Shown here: positions 14,101 through 21,293 of the stretch, piece by piece
Position numbering within the stretch: the stretch's first letter is position 1
Layout: each line of letters opens with the position of its first letter
NCBI GenBank assembly: GCA_000437595.1
Contig: FR899845.1
Span: forward strand, 1 to 32,338
DNA length: 32,338 nucleotides
From: Faecalibacterium sp. CAG:74
Lineage (GTDB): Bacteria; Bacillota; Clostridia; Christensenellales; Aristaeellaceae
Reading direction: 5' to 3'
Notes under the pieces: generated by a model
Told to the model about the DNA's origin: nothing
What the model saw: only the letters and a program-made list of their open reading frames with translations
Database searches by the model: none
Translations under genes and position numbers: made by a program

Positions 14101-14211
14101 GGAGTACACGGCAATATCCGCCGTGTCCTCGGCGAATGATGTGGGCATTGCGGAGAGCATCAGGAAAAGCATCAGAAGCAGGCACAGCGCCCGCTGGTAT
14201 CGAAATTGCAC
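11113..14211 (-). CDS. Secreted SpoIID/LytB-domain protein with seven SH3b-like repeats
   Basis: The 1032-residue product has a signal peptide (about 1-27, hydrophobic core LCLLLMLFLMLSA). A SpoIID/LytB domain of about 400 residues follows; its conserved glutamate sits in YGVVPYEMGSS (about Glu174) and it ends with HGIGMSQRGAQQMANLGYTY. SpoIID domains are peptidoglycan transglycosylases acting on denuded glycan. Seven SH3b-like units follow, each of the form LNLR...G..V.V.....W..I.YG...GYV...YL; the last is degenerate. A Pro/Thr/Gly/Ser linker separates units four and five. GTG at 14211 has AAGGAGG 8 nt upstream. The trmN6-like gene is coupled downstream. It probably acts in cell-wall remodelling; whether in spores or vegetative cells is unknown. 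Confidence 0.9.
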   Translation of the reverse strand: MQFRYQRALCLLLMLFLMLSAMPTSFAEDTADIAVYSAPLERSAATRNGMVRVRLLSIGSNPASLTVTAVGAMAVSGGQTMALANGEQISISHSSATGEIRLTRGGETLSMGREMALRRRQTDGGFRIAQARRPQNVYPGDLHLVSKLESGAYRLYVVANVYIESYLYGVVPYEMGSSSALEALKAQAVAARTYTLRAMNANASKIYDVVDTTADQVYNGSPAERDRAAEAVDATRGIVAMNDGKLTGTYYTASNGGQTESARNAWGSSGVNYLTVKDDPFDRMNPYSSTRKMTIYAAFSHASQNQTLTRLLQAKAPNATILRIEAVTPHTPKYAAPSRLYTKLDFEVTALVDGETRRLTLTFDIFSELESALNLSINKTKNELWSVKADGETFVLTVRRYGHGIGMSQRGAQQMANLGYTYDQILGFYYENCVRMQYTFTHTILPPVGDAPVTATEAPATISPAAPNQAMVTLVNVEDVLNVRLTASDNGTLLTTLPAGTAVTVLAKGDNWTLIRFGRIVGYVRTENLTFTGTQPTQSDENPTPITRWATVTGTNSLNLRASGSYDAAVQSTIPGGAVLCVFAVENGWASIQYGAKTGYCAAEYLTFSDTYPGKTSQTGRSAMVRTATALRATPSTAAVVLMNLPQGVQIAVQSSDGSWCRVTAGGIDGYVLASSLDFSAVGIELTPVPTTSGEQTAIVNSTASTLNLRQGAGTEYPVLAEIPKGTSIIVTAYGETWCAVRWGSLTGYVMTQYLRFDVPSGTPTPGGTPAPSGTPTPGATLEPTASPEPSEAPTPVPAASEPPAKVEDDVSAGSYVAWVSADNAPLRQTMAADAAVLATIPRGTQVTVLAQDGNWCYASVGQMTGYFTADALSCEQPDAPLGQKYVSTKSDSLAMRQSPNAGASIVQWLPRGALVTFISQENGWSYIRYGGKEGYCASQYLSDSAPGAVVISDTPILDVTLEKVTGWTARIHQAETLYQWCSADAPETAKVEADLVLTVLEKGEIWCRVRTEEGEEGYCLTSRLTLIAPEN
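11846..11935 (-). repeat. Short tandem repeats encoding a Pro/Thr/Gly linker
   Basis: GTGTGGGCGTCCCACTCGGC and close variants recur on the plus strand here, encoding the GTPTPGG/SGTPTPG/PSGTPTP linker of the SpoIID-SH3b protein. Such repeats are prone to length variation. Confidence 0.6.
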
Positions 14212-14245
14212 GGGAAAATCCTCCTTGTGGTGGTACTTCTCCTCC

Positions 14246-14274
14246 ATTGTAGCAGAAAGTGCCCGGCGTGTCAT
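14246..14274 (-). promoter_or_regulatory. Promoter of the SpoIID-SH3b / trmN6-like operon
   Basis: ATGACA (14274-14269) and TACAAT (14251-14246) are separated by 17 nt on the minus strand, 35 nt upstream of the GTG start. Confidence 0.6.
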
Positions 14275-14312
14275 GCAGATTGTAACAAACCGCGCTGGAA
14301 ATTTCCGTCACG

Positions 14313-14363
14313 CACAAAAAGGCAGGCGCTCCGACCTGTTGGGTTCAGGTCAGAACGCCTGTC
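14313..14363 (-). terminator. Terminator of the glycogen operon
   Basis: On the minus strand, just after glgA, CAGGCG...TGACCTG pairs with CAGGTC...CGCCTG around a 7-nt loop, followed by CCTTTTTG. Confidence 0.75.
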
Positions 14364-14375
14364 GGATGATGCGGA

Positions 14376-16244
14376 TTATTCCTGCGTTTCCGTTTTCTTC
14401 GCGCGCGGCTTGCGGGCAGGTTTGTCTGCCTTTGCCGCTTCCTTCGCCGCCTTGTCCGCCTCGATTTCCGCCTTCGTGCGGCGCTTGCGGGCGGGCTTCG
14501 CGGGGGCTTCCGCGGTCACTTCCGCCGCAGCGGCTTTTGCCGCCTTCTCCGCTTCAATCTCCGCCTTCGTGCGGCGCTTGCGTGCAGGCTTTACAGGCGC
14601 TTCGGCGGCTTTCGCGGCTTCCTTGGCTGCCTTCTCCGCTTCCTTCGCCGCCTTGTCCGCCGCAATCTGCTCCTTCGTGCGGCGGACGCGCTTGGGCTTC
14701 ACGGGTTCTTCCTTCTCATACGGATACGGAACGACCACTGGGTTCGCCTCCGCGTCGTCGTCAGAAGATGCCTTCTCCTGATTCGATGCGGAGTCATGGT
14801 CGAAACGCCCGCTCACCAAGCCTTCGTACAGTTCCATATATTTCTTGGAGGAGTTCGTCCAGCTGTAATCGCCAGTCATGCCGCGCTGCTGGAGCGTGTG
14901 CCACACATCCTTGTGGTTCTCGTAGTAGTCGATGGCACGGTTGATGACATTGAGCATGTCATTGGCGTTGTAGTTGAAGAACGTGAAGCCATTGCCGTCG
15001 CCGGTGTACTCGTTGTAGGACAGCACCGTGTCGCGCAGACCGCCCGTCTCGCGGACAATCGGCACTGTGCCGTAGCGCAGGGCAATCAGCTGGCTCAAGC
15101 CGCACGGCTCGAACTGGCTGGGCATAAGGAACATGTCGCAGCCCGCGTAGATTTGATGCGCCAGTGCGTGGTCCATCGCAAACCGCGCCGCGACCTTGCC
15201 CTTGAACTCGCCCTCTGCCCACGAGAACAGATTGACATAGCGGCTCTCGCCCATGCCCAGCACAACCAGCTGCACGTTCTCGCTCATCAGGTCGCCGATG
15301 ATGTAGTCCACAAGGTCAAGCCCCTTCTGGCTGCTCAGGCGGCCGACCATGCCGATAATCGGCACATTCGGGTCAACAGTCAGACCGAGCTTTTCCTGCA
15401 GTTCCGCCTTGCACTTTGCCTTGCCGGACAGGTCATCCGCGGTATATTCCGCCGGAATGCGCGCGTCCGTCGCGGGATTGTAGTCCGCCATGTCGATGCC
15501 ATTGAGCACGCCGAACACTTCACGCTTGCGCGCGCGGAGCAGACCATCCAGCCGCTCGCCGTAGTATGCCGTCTGAATTTCCTCGGCATAGGACGGGCTG
15601 ACGGTGGTGATGATGTCGGAATACACCAGCGCAGCCTTCATGAAGTTCGCGCAGCCGTAGCACTCCAGCTTGTCGCCCGTCCACAGGCTGTCGCCCAGAC
15701 CCAGCACGTCCTGCACTTCGCGGATGCCGAACACGCCCTGATACTGCAGGTTATGGATGGTGAACATGGTCTTGATATTCGCGAAGAACGGCAGGTGGGC
15801 ATACTGAATTTTCAGCAGTGCGGGCACCATGCCGGACTGCCAGTCATGCGCATGAATCACGTCGGGCTGGAAGTCCAGCAGCGGCAGGGCGTTCAGCGCC
15901 GCGCGGCAGAAGAAACCAAAGCGTTCGTACTCGTCGCCGCCCATGCCATAGATATACGGACGGCCGAAATAGAACTTGTTGTCCACAAAGTAGAACTTCA
16001 CGCCGTCCTTTTCCAGCAGTTCAATGCCGCAATACTGACGGCGCCAGCCCAGCGCGACCTCAAAGTCAGTCACATGGGTCATCTGGTCAACATACTGCTT
16101 CGGCACCGCCGCATACAGGGGCAGCATCACGCGCACGTCGTGACCCTGCTTCGCCAGAACAGGCGCCAGCGCGCCGACAACATCCGCCAGACCGCCGGTC
16201 TTGATAAACGGGACGCACTCGCTCGCCGTAAAGAGAATTTTCAT
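14376..16244 (-). CDS. glgA: Glycogen synthase GlgA (GT5) with a Lys/Ala-rich C-terminal tail
   Basis: GlgA extends alpha-1,4-glucan from ADP-glucose. The catalytic part (about residues 1-482, family-normal length) shows KTGGLADVVGALAP near residue 15 for ADP-glucose binding, HAHDWQSGMVPAL, GMVGRLSSQKGLDLV and PSQFEPCGLSQLIALRYG. Beyond it lies an acidic linker (about 483-511), then a tail of about 110 residues to 622. This tail is made of three repeats of an RRTKxEIxAxKAAK unit, separated by Ala/Glu/Lys stretches and preceded by PVKPKR/KPARKR. The tail is strongly basic, predicted disordered, and unlike any usual GlgA. It is last in the glg operon, with an internal promoter just upstream. 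Confidence 0.96.
   Translation of the reverse strand: MKILFTASECVPFIKTGGLADVVGALAPVLAKQGHDVRVMLPLYAAVPKQYVDQMTHVTDFEVALGWRRQYCGIELLEKDGVKFYFVDNKFYFGRPYIYGMGGDEYERFGFFCRAALNALPLLDFQPDVIHAHDWQSGMVPALLKIQYAHLPFFANIKTMFTIHNLQYQGVFGIREVQDVLGLGDSLWTGDKLECYGCANFMKAALVYSDIITTVSPSYAEEIQTAYYGERLDGLLRARKREVFGVLNGIDMADYNPATDARIPAEYTADDLSGKAKCKAELQEKLGLTVDPNVPIIGMVGRLSSQKGLDLVDYIIGDLMSENVQLVVLGMGESRYVNLFSWAEGEFKGKVAARFAMDHALAHQIYAGCDMFLMPSQFEPCGLSQLIALRYGTVPIVRETGGLRDTVLSYNEYTGDGNGFTFFNYNANDMLNVINRAIDYYENHKDVWHTLQQRGMTGDYSWTNSSKKYMELYEGLVSGRFDHDSASNQEKASSDDDAEANPVVVPYPYEKEEPVKPKRVRRTKEQIAADKAAKEAEKAAKEAAKAAEAPVKPARKRRTKAEIEAEKAAKAAAAEVTAEAPAKPARKRRTKAEIEADKAAKEAAKADKPARKPRAKKTETQE
14400..14705 (-). repeat. 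Degenerate tandem repeats encoding the GlgA tail
   Basis: Three copies of a DNA segment encoding RRTKAEIEAEKAAK-like sequence recur about 80 to 130 nt apart. They reflect internal duplication within the 3' end of glgA. Confidence 0.65.
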
Positions 16245-16308
16245 CGTTTCTATCCTCCATCAGAAATATTTCCTGCCGGGGGCAAGGGAAAAAATTACGG
16301 GAAATAAC

Positions 16309-16346
16309 AAACCGCACCAATAGTATAGCACATATTGGCGCGGTTT
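16309..16346. promoter_or_regulatory. Large inverted repeat between glgD and glgA
   Basis: AAACCGCACCAATA (16309-16322) and TATTGGCGCGGTTT (16333-16346) are 14-nt arms matching at 13 positions around a 10-nt centre. The repeat covers the -10 and most of the spacer of the glgA promoter. It may be an operator or an mRNA hairpin. A poor T-tract follows on the minus strand, so it is a weak terminator at best. Confidence 0.65.
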
Positions 16347-16350
16347 GCAA
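16322..16350 (-). promoter_or_regulatory. Internal promoter for glgA
   Basis: TTGCAA (16350-16345) and TATACT (16327-16322) are spaced 17 nt apart on the minus strand, about 75 nt before glgA. Both hexamers fall within or at the edge of the inverted repeat at 16309-16346. Confidence 0.6.
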
Positions 16351-16386
16351 ATCCGAACCGCGTCAGTGATTCAGGCGATTCGTTTG

Positions 16387-17508
16387 TTAGATGACGACAT
16401 TCTTCGCGATAACAATCGGGTACGCCGCCGGGCCGATGAGCCGCGCGCTGCGCTTGATGACCGTTTGCTTGTCCAGAATGCAGTTTTCGATGGAAGCGTC
16501 GTTGTGCACCTGACCATCCTGCATGATGATGCAGTTCTTCACATGCGCACCGGGGGCAATGCGCACGCCGCGCGCCAGCACAGAGTTCTCCACCGTGCCT
16601 TCAATGATGCAGCCATCCGCCACCAGCGAGTTGACGACGGTCACATTGTCGCCATAGCGGGCGGGCATCTCGTCGCGAACCTTGGTGTACACAGGCAGCT
16701 CCGCCGTGAACAGACGATGGCGAATCTGGGTATCCAGCATATCCATATTGAACTTGAAGTAGCTCTGCACGGAGTCCATGCGCCAGCACAGACCAGTGTA
16801 CGCCCACGCATTCACGCGCGCCGTGCCTTCCGTCACCAGACGGAGCAGCACATCACGGTTGAAGTCATGATAGCCGTGCGCCACGCCCTTGTCCACCAGC
16901 GTGCGCAGCAGCTCACGCTTCATCACGACGACCTCCATGCTCGTCAGCGGCAGGTTCGGATGCGTCGGATCAACTTCCATGTCCGTCACCATGCCGCTTT
17001 CGTCCACCGCCAGATAGCAGCCCAGTTCGTCGCGCTGCATGTTCGGATCAGCAGTGTACATGATGGTGATGTCCGCGCCGCTGTTCTGATGATACGCCAC
17101 AAACTCCGCGATATTCGCGTTGTAGATGATGGTGGAGTTGCTCAGCACCAGATATTCCTGCTTGGAGCGGGAGAGATAGTTGGTGTTGGAGCGCAGCGCA
17201 TCCAGCATACCAGAGTACACGCCAACATTTTCGCGCGTCAGGAACGGCGGCAGCACCTTGAGACCGTCATTCTTCCCGTGCAAATCCCACTCCTTGCCGG
17301 AGCCGATGTGATCCATCAGGGAGTGATAATTCTTCTGCATGATAACGCCGACGTTCTTGATGCCGCCGTTGACCATCGAGGACAGCAGGAAGTCAATGAC
17401 GCGGTAGCGGCCGCCCACAGGCAGCGCTGCGATGGCGCGGGTCAGGGTCAGCTCGCGCAGATTGGCGTCATTTTCGCCGGTGTAGATAACACCCATTACG
17501 TTTTTCAT
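16387..17508 (-). CDS. glgD: Glucose-1-phosphate adenylyltransferase subunit GlgD
   Basis: GlgD is the regulatory partner of GlgC in Firmicutes ADP-glucose pyrophosphorylase. The 373-residue protein keeps the nucleotidyltransferase-plus-beta-helix layout. Its N-terminal loop is degenerate (MGVIYTGENDANLRELTLTR in place of the catalytic GGxGxRL), which is how GlgD is told from GlgC. RYRVIDFLLSSMVNGGIKNV and the C-terminal hexapeptide-like region (DGCIIEGTVENSVLARGVRI) are intact. It lies 30 nt after glgC with an AAAGGATG site, so co-translation with glgC is likely. Confidence 0.95.
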   Translation of the reverse strand: MKNVMGVIYTGENDANLRELTLTRAIAALPVGGRYRVIDFLLSSMVNGGIKNVGVIMQKNYHSLMDHIGSGKEWDLHGKNDGLKVLPPFLTRENVGVYSGMLDALRSNTNYLSRSKQEYLVLSNSTIIYNANIAEFVAYHQNSGADITIMYTADPNMQRDELGCYLAVDESGMVTDMEVDPTHPNLPLTSMEVVVMKRELLRTLVDKGVAHGYHDFNRDVLLRLVTEGTARVNAWAYTGLCWRMDSVQSYFKFNMDMLDTQIRHRLFTAELPVYTKVRDEMPARYGDNVTVVNSLVADGCIIEGTVENSVLARGVRIAPGAHVKNCIIMQDGQVHNDASIENCILDKQTVIKRSARLIGPAAYPIVIAKNVVI

Positions 17509-17538
17509 TTTCTTACATCCTTTCCGCTGCTGTGATTA

Positions 17539-18720
17539 TCAGAATTTGGTGTTTTCGTCCACCTGCTGACCCGCGGTCACGCTGACACCGGCGGGAAGGG
17601 TGACGCCCTGACCGACGACGGCGATATTGCCCGTCTCTTCGCCGACCACGCAGCCCGCACCGATCACGGCGTTCTCCGCCACAATCGCCCGACGGACAAC
17701 CGCGCCGCGCTTGATGACCGCATAGGGCATGACAACCGAGTCAATGACGCTTGCGCCCTCTTCAATGGTCACGCCTGCGAAAATCACGGAGTGCTGCACA
17801 GAGCCATAGACTTCCGAGCCTTCCGTAACCAGCGAATCGCTCACGACAGCGCCCTTGGCGATGTAGTGCGGCGCAAGGCCCGGATTCTTGGCATAGATGC
17901 GCCACTTCTTGTCATGCAGGTCAATCGGCATGGGCACGCTGAGCAAGTCCATGTTCGCTTCCCACAGGGACTCAATCGTGCCGACGTCCTTCCAGTAGCC
18001 CTCGAAGTTGTATGCCACCATGACCTGCTTGTCGTTCAGCATCGCGGGGATGATGTTCTTGCCGAAGTCGTTGGCGGATGTCTTGTCCGCCTCGTCCGCC
18101 GTCAGGTACGCGCGGAGCTTCGCCCACGAGAAGATGTAAATGCCCATGGACGCCTTGTTGGACTTGGGCTGCTTGGGCTTTTCTTCAAATTCAACAATGT
18201 TGTCGTCCGCGTCCGTATTCATGATGCCGAAGCGGCTCGCTTCTTCCCACGGCACAGGGCGCACAGCAATCGTCGCATCCGCGCCTTTGCGGATGTGGTA
18301 CTGCAGCATGGCGTTGTAGTCCATCTTATAAATATGGTCGCCGGAGAGAATCAGGACGTAATCCGGGTCATACTGCTCGATAAACGCCATATTCTGATAG
18401 ATGGCGTTTGCCGTGCCGCGATACCAGTCGCCCGTCTTGCCCGTCTGATAGGGCGGCAGGACGAACACGCCGCCGGTGGACAAGTCCAAATCCCACGGTG
18501 CGCCGGAGCCGATATAGGAATTCAGTTCCAGCGGCATATACTGCGTCAGCACGCCCACGGTGTCAATGCCGCTGTTGGTGCAGTTGGACAGCGGGAAGTC
18601 AATGATGCGGTACTTGCCGCCGTAGGGAACAGCCGGCTTTGCCACCTTCTTAGTCAGGACACCCAGACGGCTGCCCTGTCCGCCTGCCAGCAGCATGGCA
18701 ACACAGGTCTTCTTTTTCAT
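17539..18720 (-). CDS. glgC: Glucose-1-phosphate adenylyltransferase GlgC
   Basis: GlgC makes ADP-glucose from ATP and glucose-1-phosphate, the committed step of glycogen synthesis. The 393-residue protein has the catalytic AMLLAGGQGSRLGVLTKKVA, KPAVPYGGKYRIIDFPLSN, the Asp-bearing ILSGDHIYKMDYNAML, and the glucose-1-phosphate region EKPKQPKSNKASMGIYIF. A C-terminal left-handed beta-helix follows. The ATG at 18720 begins MKKKTCVAMLLAGG, the family-normal start; GGAG lies 12 nt upstream. An earlier ATG at 18744 is possible but adds an atypical extension. It is separated from glgB by 143 nt in which I see no gene. Confidence 0.96.
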   Translation of the reverse strand: MKKKTCVAMLLAGGQGSRLGVLTKKVAKPAVPYGGKYRIIDFPLSNCTNSGIDTVGVLTQYMPLELNSYIGSGAPWDLDLSTGGVFVLPPYQTGKTGDWYRGTANAIYQNMAFIEQYDPDYVLILSGDHIYKMDYNAMLQYHIRKGADATIAVRPVPWEEASRFGIMNTDADDNIVEFEEKPKQPKSNKASMGIYIFSWAKLRAYLTADEADKTSANDFGKNIIPAMLNDKQVMVAYNFEGYWKDVGTIESLWEANMDLLSVPMPIDLHDKKWRIYAKNPGLAPHYIAKGAVVSDSLVTEGSEVYGSVQHSVIFAGVTIEEGASVIDSVVMPYAVIKRGAVVRRAIVAENAVIGAGCVVGEETGNIAVVGQGVTLPAGVSVTAGQQVDENTKF

Positions 18721-18863
18721 GATGAGAACACGCTCCTTCATCCTTGTTTCTTGCGAAGCGCACCGACCGTGCAGGATTCGCGCCGCCCTCGGTGCATCAG
18801 GTGGCACGGTGATGTATGTGAAACAGCGCTTTCGCTCCTCCCCTGATTGCGACGAGCGCCGAT

Positions 18864-20945
18864 TCAGCCGATGGAAATGGAATTGGCTTTGCCGGCGGAC
18901 TTTTCCGGCAGGGGCTGCGGTTTCTTTGCCGTTTGGGATGCTTTCTTTGGCGGCACATCCGCGATTTCCGGGATAACGCGCACTTTCTTCGCCTTCTCCG
19001 GCAGCGGGTCGCGCTGATAGGTGAAGTACACCGTCGCAAGCGGCGGCACGCAGATATCGCAGCTGTATTGGAAATCCTTCAGCTGCTCTTCTTCCGTGCG
19101 AATCGCCCAGTTGTTGTACTGATTCGAGCCGCCGTATTCCTTGCGGTCGGTGTTAAAGCACTCCGTCAGCGTACCCATCTGCGGCAGCCCAATGCGGTAC
19201 TGCGGATGGAATACAGGCGTGAAGTTCGTCACGCACAGGAGCGAGTTGCCCCGTTTATCCGTGCGCAGGAACGCAACGATGGAGTTATCGCTGTCGTTCG
19301 CCTGAATCCACTGGAAGCCGTCCCAGCTGTCATCAATCTGGTAGAGCGCAGGCGTCGTGCGGTAGATTTCGTTCAGGCGCTTGCAGCACTGCTGCACCTG
19401 CGGATGATTCTCGTACAGCAGCAAGAACCAGTCCAGCTGGTCGTCGTACTTCCACTCGATGAAGTGCCCAAACTCGCCGCCCATGAACAGCAGCTTCTTG
19501 CCCGGATGCGCCATCGTGTAGCCGTACAGCGCGCGAAGTCCCGCGAATTTCTTCCACAGGTCACCCGGCTGCTTGTCCAGCATCGAGTGCTTGCCGTGTA
19601 CCACCTCGTCGTGGCTGAACGGCAGGATGTAATTCTCCGAAAAGGCGTACATCAGTGAGAACGTCAGCTTGTCATGGTGATACTTGCGGTAGACCGGGTC
19701 GAGCTTGATATACGCCAGCATATCATTCATCCAGCCCATGTTCCACTTGAACCCGAAGCCCAGCCCGCCCAGATAAATCGGGCGCGTGACCATCGGATAG
19801 GCGCTGGATTCCTCCGCCACCATCATCACACCGGGGAAATCGCGGTAGACGGTTTCGTTCATCCGGCGCAGGAAGGCAATCGCATCGAGATTCTCGTGTC
19901 CGCCGTACTTGTTGGGCAGCCATTGCCCCGGCTCACGGCAGAAGTCGTACATCAGCATGGACGTGACCGCATCCACGCGCAGCCCATCGGCGTGATACCA
20001 CTCCAGCCAGAAGCAGGCGTTGGAGAGCATGAACGAGTTGACCTCGCCGCGCGCATAGTCGAACATGTGCGTCCCCCACTGCGGCATATCGCCGCGCCGG
20101 GGATCGGGATGCTCATAGCAGGGCGTACCGTCAAAGCGGCGCAGTCCCATTGCGTCACGCGGGAAATGCGCGGGAACCCAGTCCAGCAGTACGCCGATGC
20201 CCGCCTGATGCAGCGCGTCAATGAGCGCCATCAGCTCCTTCGGTTCGCCGAAGCGCGCCGTCGCCGCATAGTAGCCGGACACCTGATAGCCCCACGACAT
20301 ATCCAGCGGATGCTCCATCACCGGCATGAACTCCACATGCGTGTAGCCCATTTCTTTCAGGTACGGCACGAGCTGTTCGGCAATTTCCGTGTACGTCAGG
20401 AACGTGCCATCCTTGTGCCGCCGCCACGAGCCAAGGTGCATCTCGTAGATGTTCACTGGACTGTGGTACGGGTCGTAGGATTTGCGTGCCTCCATCCAGT
20501 CCGCGTCGCCCCAGCGGTAGCCGCTCAGGTCGTAAATACGGCTGGCAGTGTCGGGGCGCATCTGCATGGCGAACCCATAGGGGTCAGCCTTGTCCTGCCA
20601 CGTCCCGTCTTGCGCCTGAATGCAATATTTGTAGGTTGTCAGTTTCTTTGCCGCATCGGGATAATCATAGCGTTTCGGGTCGCTCTTCACATCGAAGGTT
20701 TTCGCGGGCAGCCGCACTTCCCATGTACCGTCGTAGACCTTCTGCATGGGCGTTTTTTTCCTGTCCCACTGGTTGAATTCGCCAATGAGAGAAACTGCCC
20801 GCGCATTCGGCGCCCAGACAGCGAAATGCCACATTTCCTGTCCGTCCTGCGTCACCGGGTGCGCGCCGAGCATCTCATAGGCTCTGCGGTTCGTTCCCTG
20901 ATGGAACTGATCCCGCACCGCGGCGGTCGGGCCGTTGTAGCGCAT
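18864..20945 (-). CDS. glgB: 1,4-alpha-glucan branching enzyme GlgB (GH13)
   Basis: GlgB introduces alpha-1,6 branches into glycogen. The 693-residue protein has an N-terminal CBM48 domain (FAVWAPNARAVSLIGEFNQW). The GH13 barrel carries the nucleophile in GLRVDAVTSMLMYD, the acid/base region VMMVAEESSAYP and the transition-state FSHDEVVHGKHSML. An all-beta C-terminal domain follows. A roughly 40-residue tail rich in Lys, Pro and Gln follows the usual end (VYFTYQRDPLPEK). The ATG at 20945 with a GGCAGGTG site is chosen; the longer frame to 21026 has no site. It is first in the glgBCDA operon; glgP is not in the window. Confidence 0.95.
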   Translation of the reverse strand: MRYNGPTAAVRDQFHQGTNRRAYEMLGAHPVTQDGQEMWHFAVWAPNARAVSLIGEFNQWDRKKTPMQKVYDGTWEVRLPAKTFDVKSDPKRYDYPDAAKKLTTYKYCIQAQDGTWQDKADPYGFAMQMRPDTASRIYDLSGYRWGDADWMEARKSYDPYHSPVNIYEMHLGSWRRHKDGTFLTYTEIAEQLVPYLKEMGYTHVEFMPVMEHPLDMSWGYQVSGYYAATARFGEPKELMALIDALHQAGIGVLLDWVPAHFPRDAMGLRRFDGTPCYEHPDPRRGDMPQWGTHMFDYARGEVNSFMLSNACFWLEWYHADGLRVDAVTSMLMYDFCREPGQWLPNKYGGHENLDAIAFLRRMNETVYRDFPGVMMVAEESSAYPMVTRPIYLGGLGFGFKWNMGWMNDMLAYIKLDPVYRKYHHDKLTFSLMYAFSENYILPFSHDEVVHGKHSMLDKQPGDLWKKFAGLRALYGYTMAHPGKKLLFMGGEFGHFIEWKYDDQLDWFLLLYENHPQVQQCCKRLNEIYRTTPALYQIDDSWDGFQWIQANDSDNSIVAFLRTDKRGNSLLCVTNFTPVFHPQYRIGLPQMGTLTECFNTDRKEYGGSNQYNNWAIRTEEEQLKDFQYSCDICVPPLATVYFTYQRDPLPEKAKKVRVIPEIADVPPKKASQTAKKPQPLPEKSAGKANSISIG

Positions 20946-21031
20946 AGTTACACCTGCCTTTGCTTGCGTTGCGTTCCTCCGCCTGCAATCACGGAGAGCC
21001 GCGTTTGCGTTCTTCACTCTTTTCACTTACT

Positions 21032-21060
21032 ATTGAATCACTTTTATGCATTTTCGTCAA
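21032..21060 (-). promoter_or_regulatory. Candidate glgB promoter
   Basis: TTGACG (21060-21055) and TTCAAT (21037-21032) have a 17-nt spacer on the minus strand. The -35 is good and the -10 is weak. The predicted leader is about 80 nt. Confidence 0.45.
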
Positions 21061-21136
21061 GTCATATTCAGCATTTTCTCCTGCATTTTTTGTGATTTTC
21101 GGAAAGTGCGTTCATTTTGACCGTAGACGATGCGGT

Positions 21137-21164
21137 AAGTATTTCGCCATTGCCGACATAAATT
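21137..21164 (+). promoter_or_regulatory. Candidate sigma-E-like promoter for spoIID
   Basis: AAGTATT (21137-21143) and CATAAATT (21157-21164) with a 13-nt gap resemble the mother-cell sigma-E elements (ATATT and CATACAnT), which control spoIID in Bacillus. The match is imperfect and the distance to the start (130 nt) is long. Confidence 0.3.
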
Positions 21165-21171
21165 CCTGCTC

Positions 21172-21193
21172 ATGCACGAAATTTTCCGTGCAT
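21172..21193. promoter_or_regulatory. Perfect inverted repeat upstream of spoIID
   Basis: ATGCACG and CGTGCAT flank an 8-nt AT-rich loop. It could be an operator or an mRNA hairpin in the spoIID leader. Confidence 0.4.
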
Positions 21194-21293
21194 AAACTGG
21201 TTTTGCGCCGTCGGAGCAAAAACTGTTTCCCCCGTGCGGCGATTTGTGCAATCCGAACATTTCCCGAAATTTCTGCGAAAAGGTTGTGTGCCC

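Larger units (their letters stand above)
20946..21293. other. Divergent intergenic region glgB / spoIID
   Basis: No gene is seen in these 348 bp. They hold a candidate glgB promoter (21032-21060, -), a candidate sigma-E-like promoter for spoIID (21137-21164, +), and a perfect 7-bp inverted repeat ATGCACG-N8-CGTGCAT (21172-21193). Confidence 0.6.
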
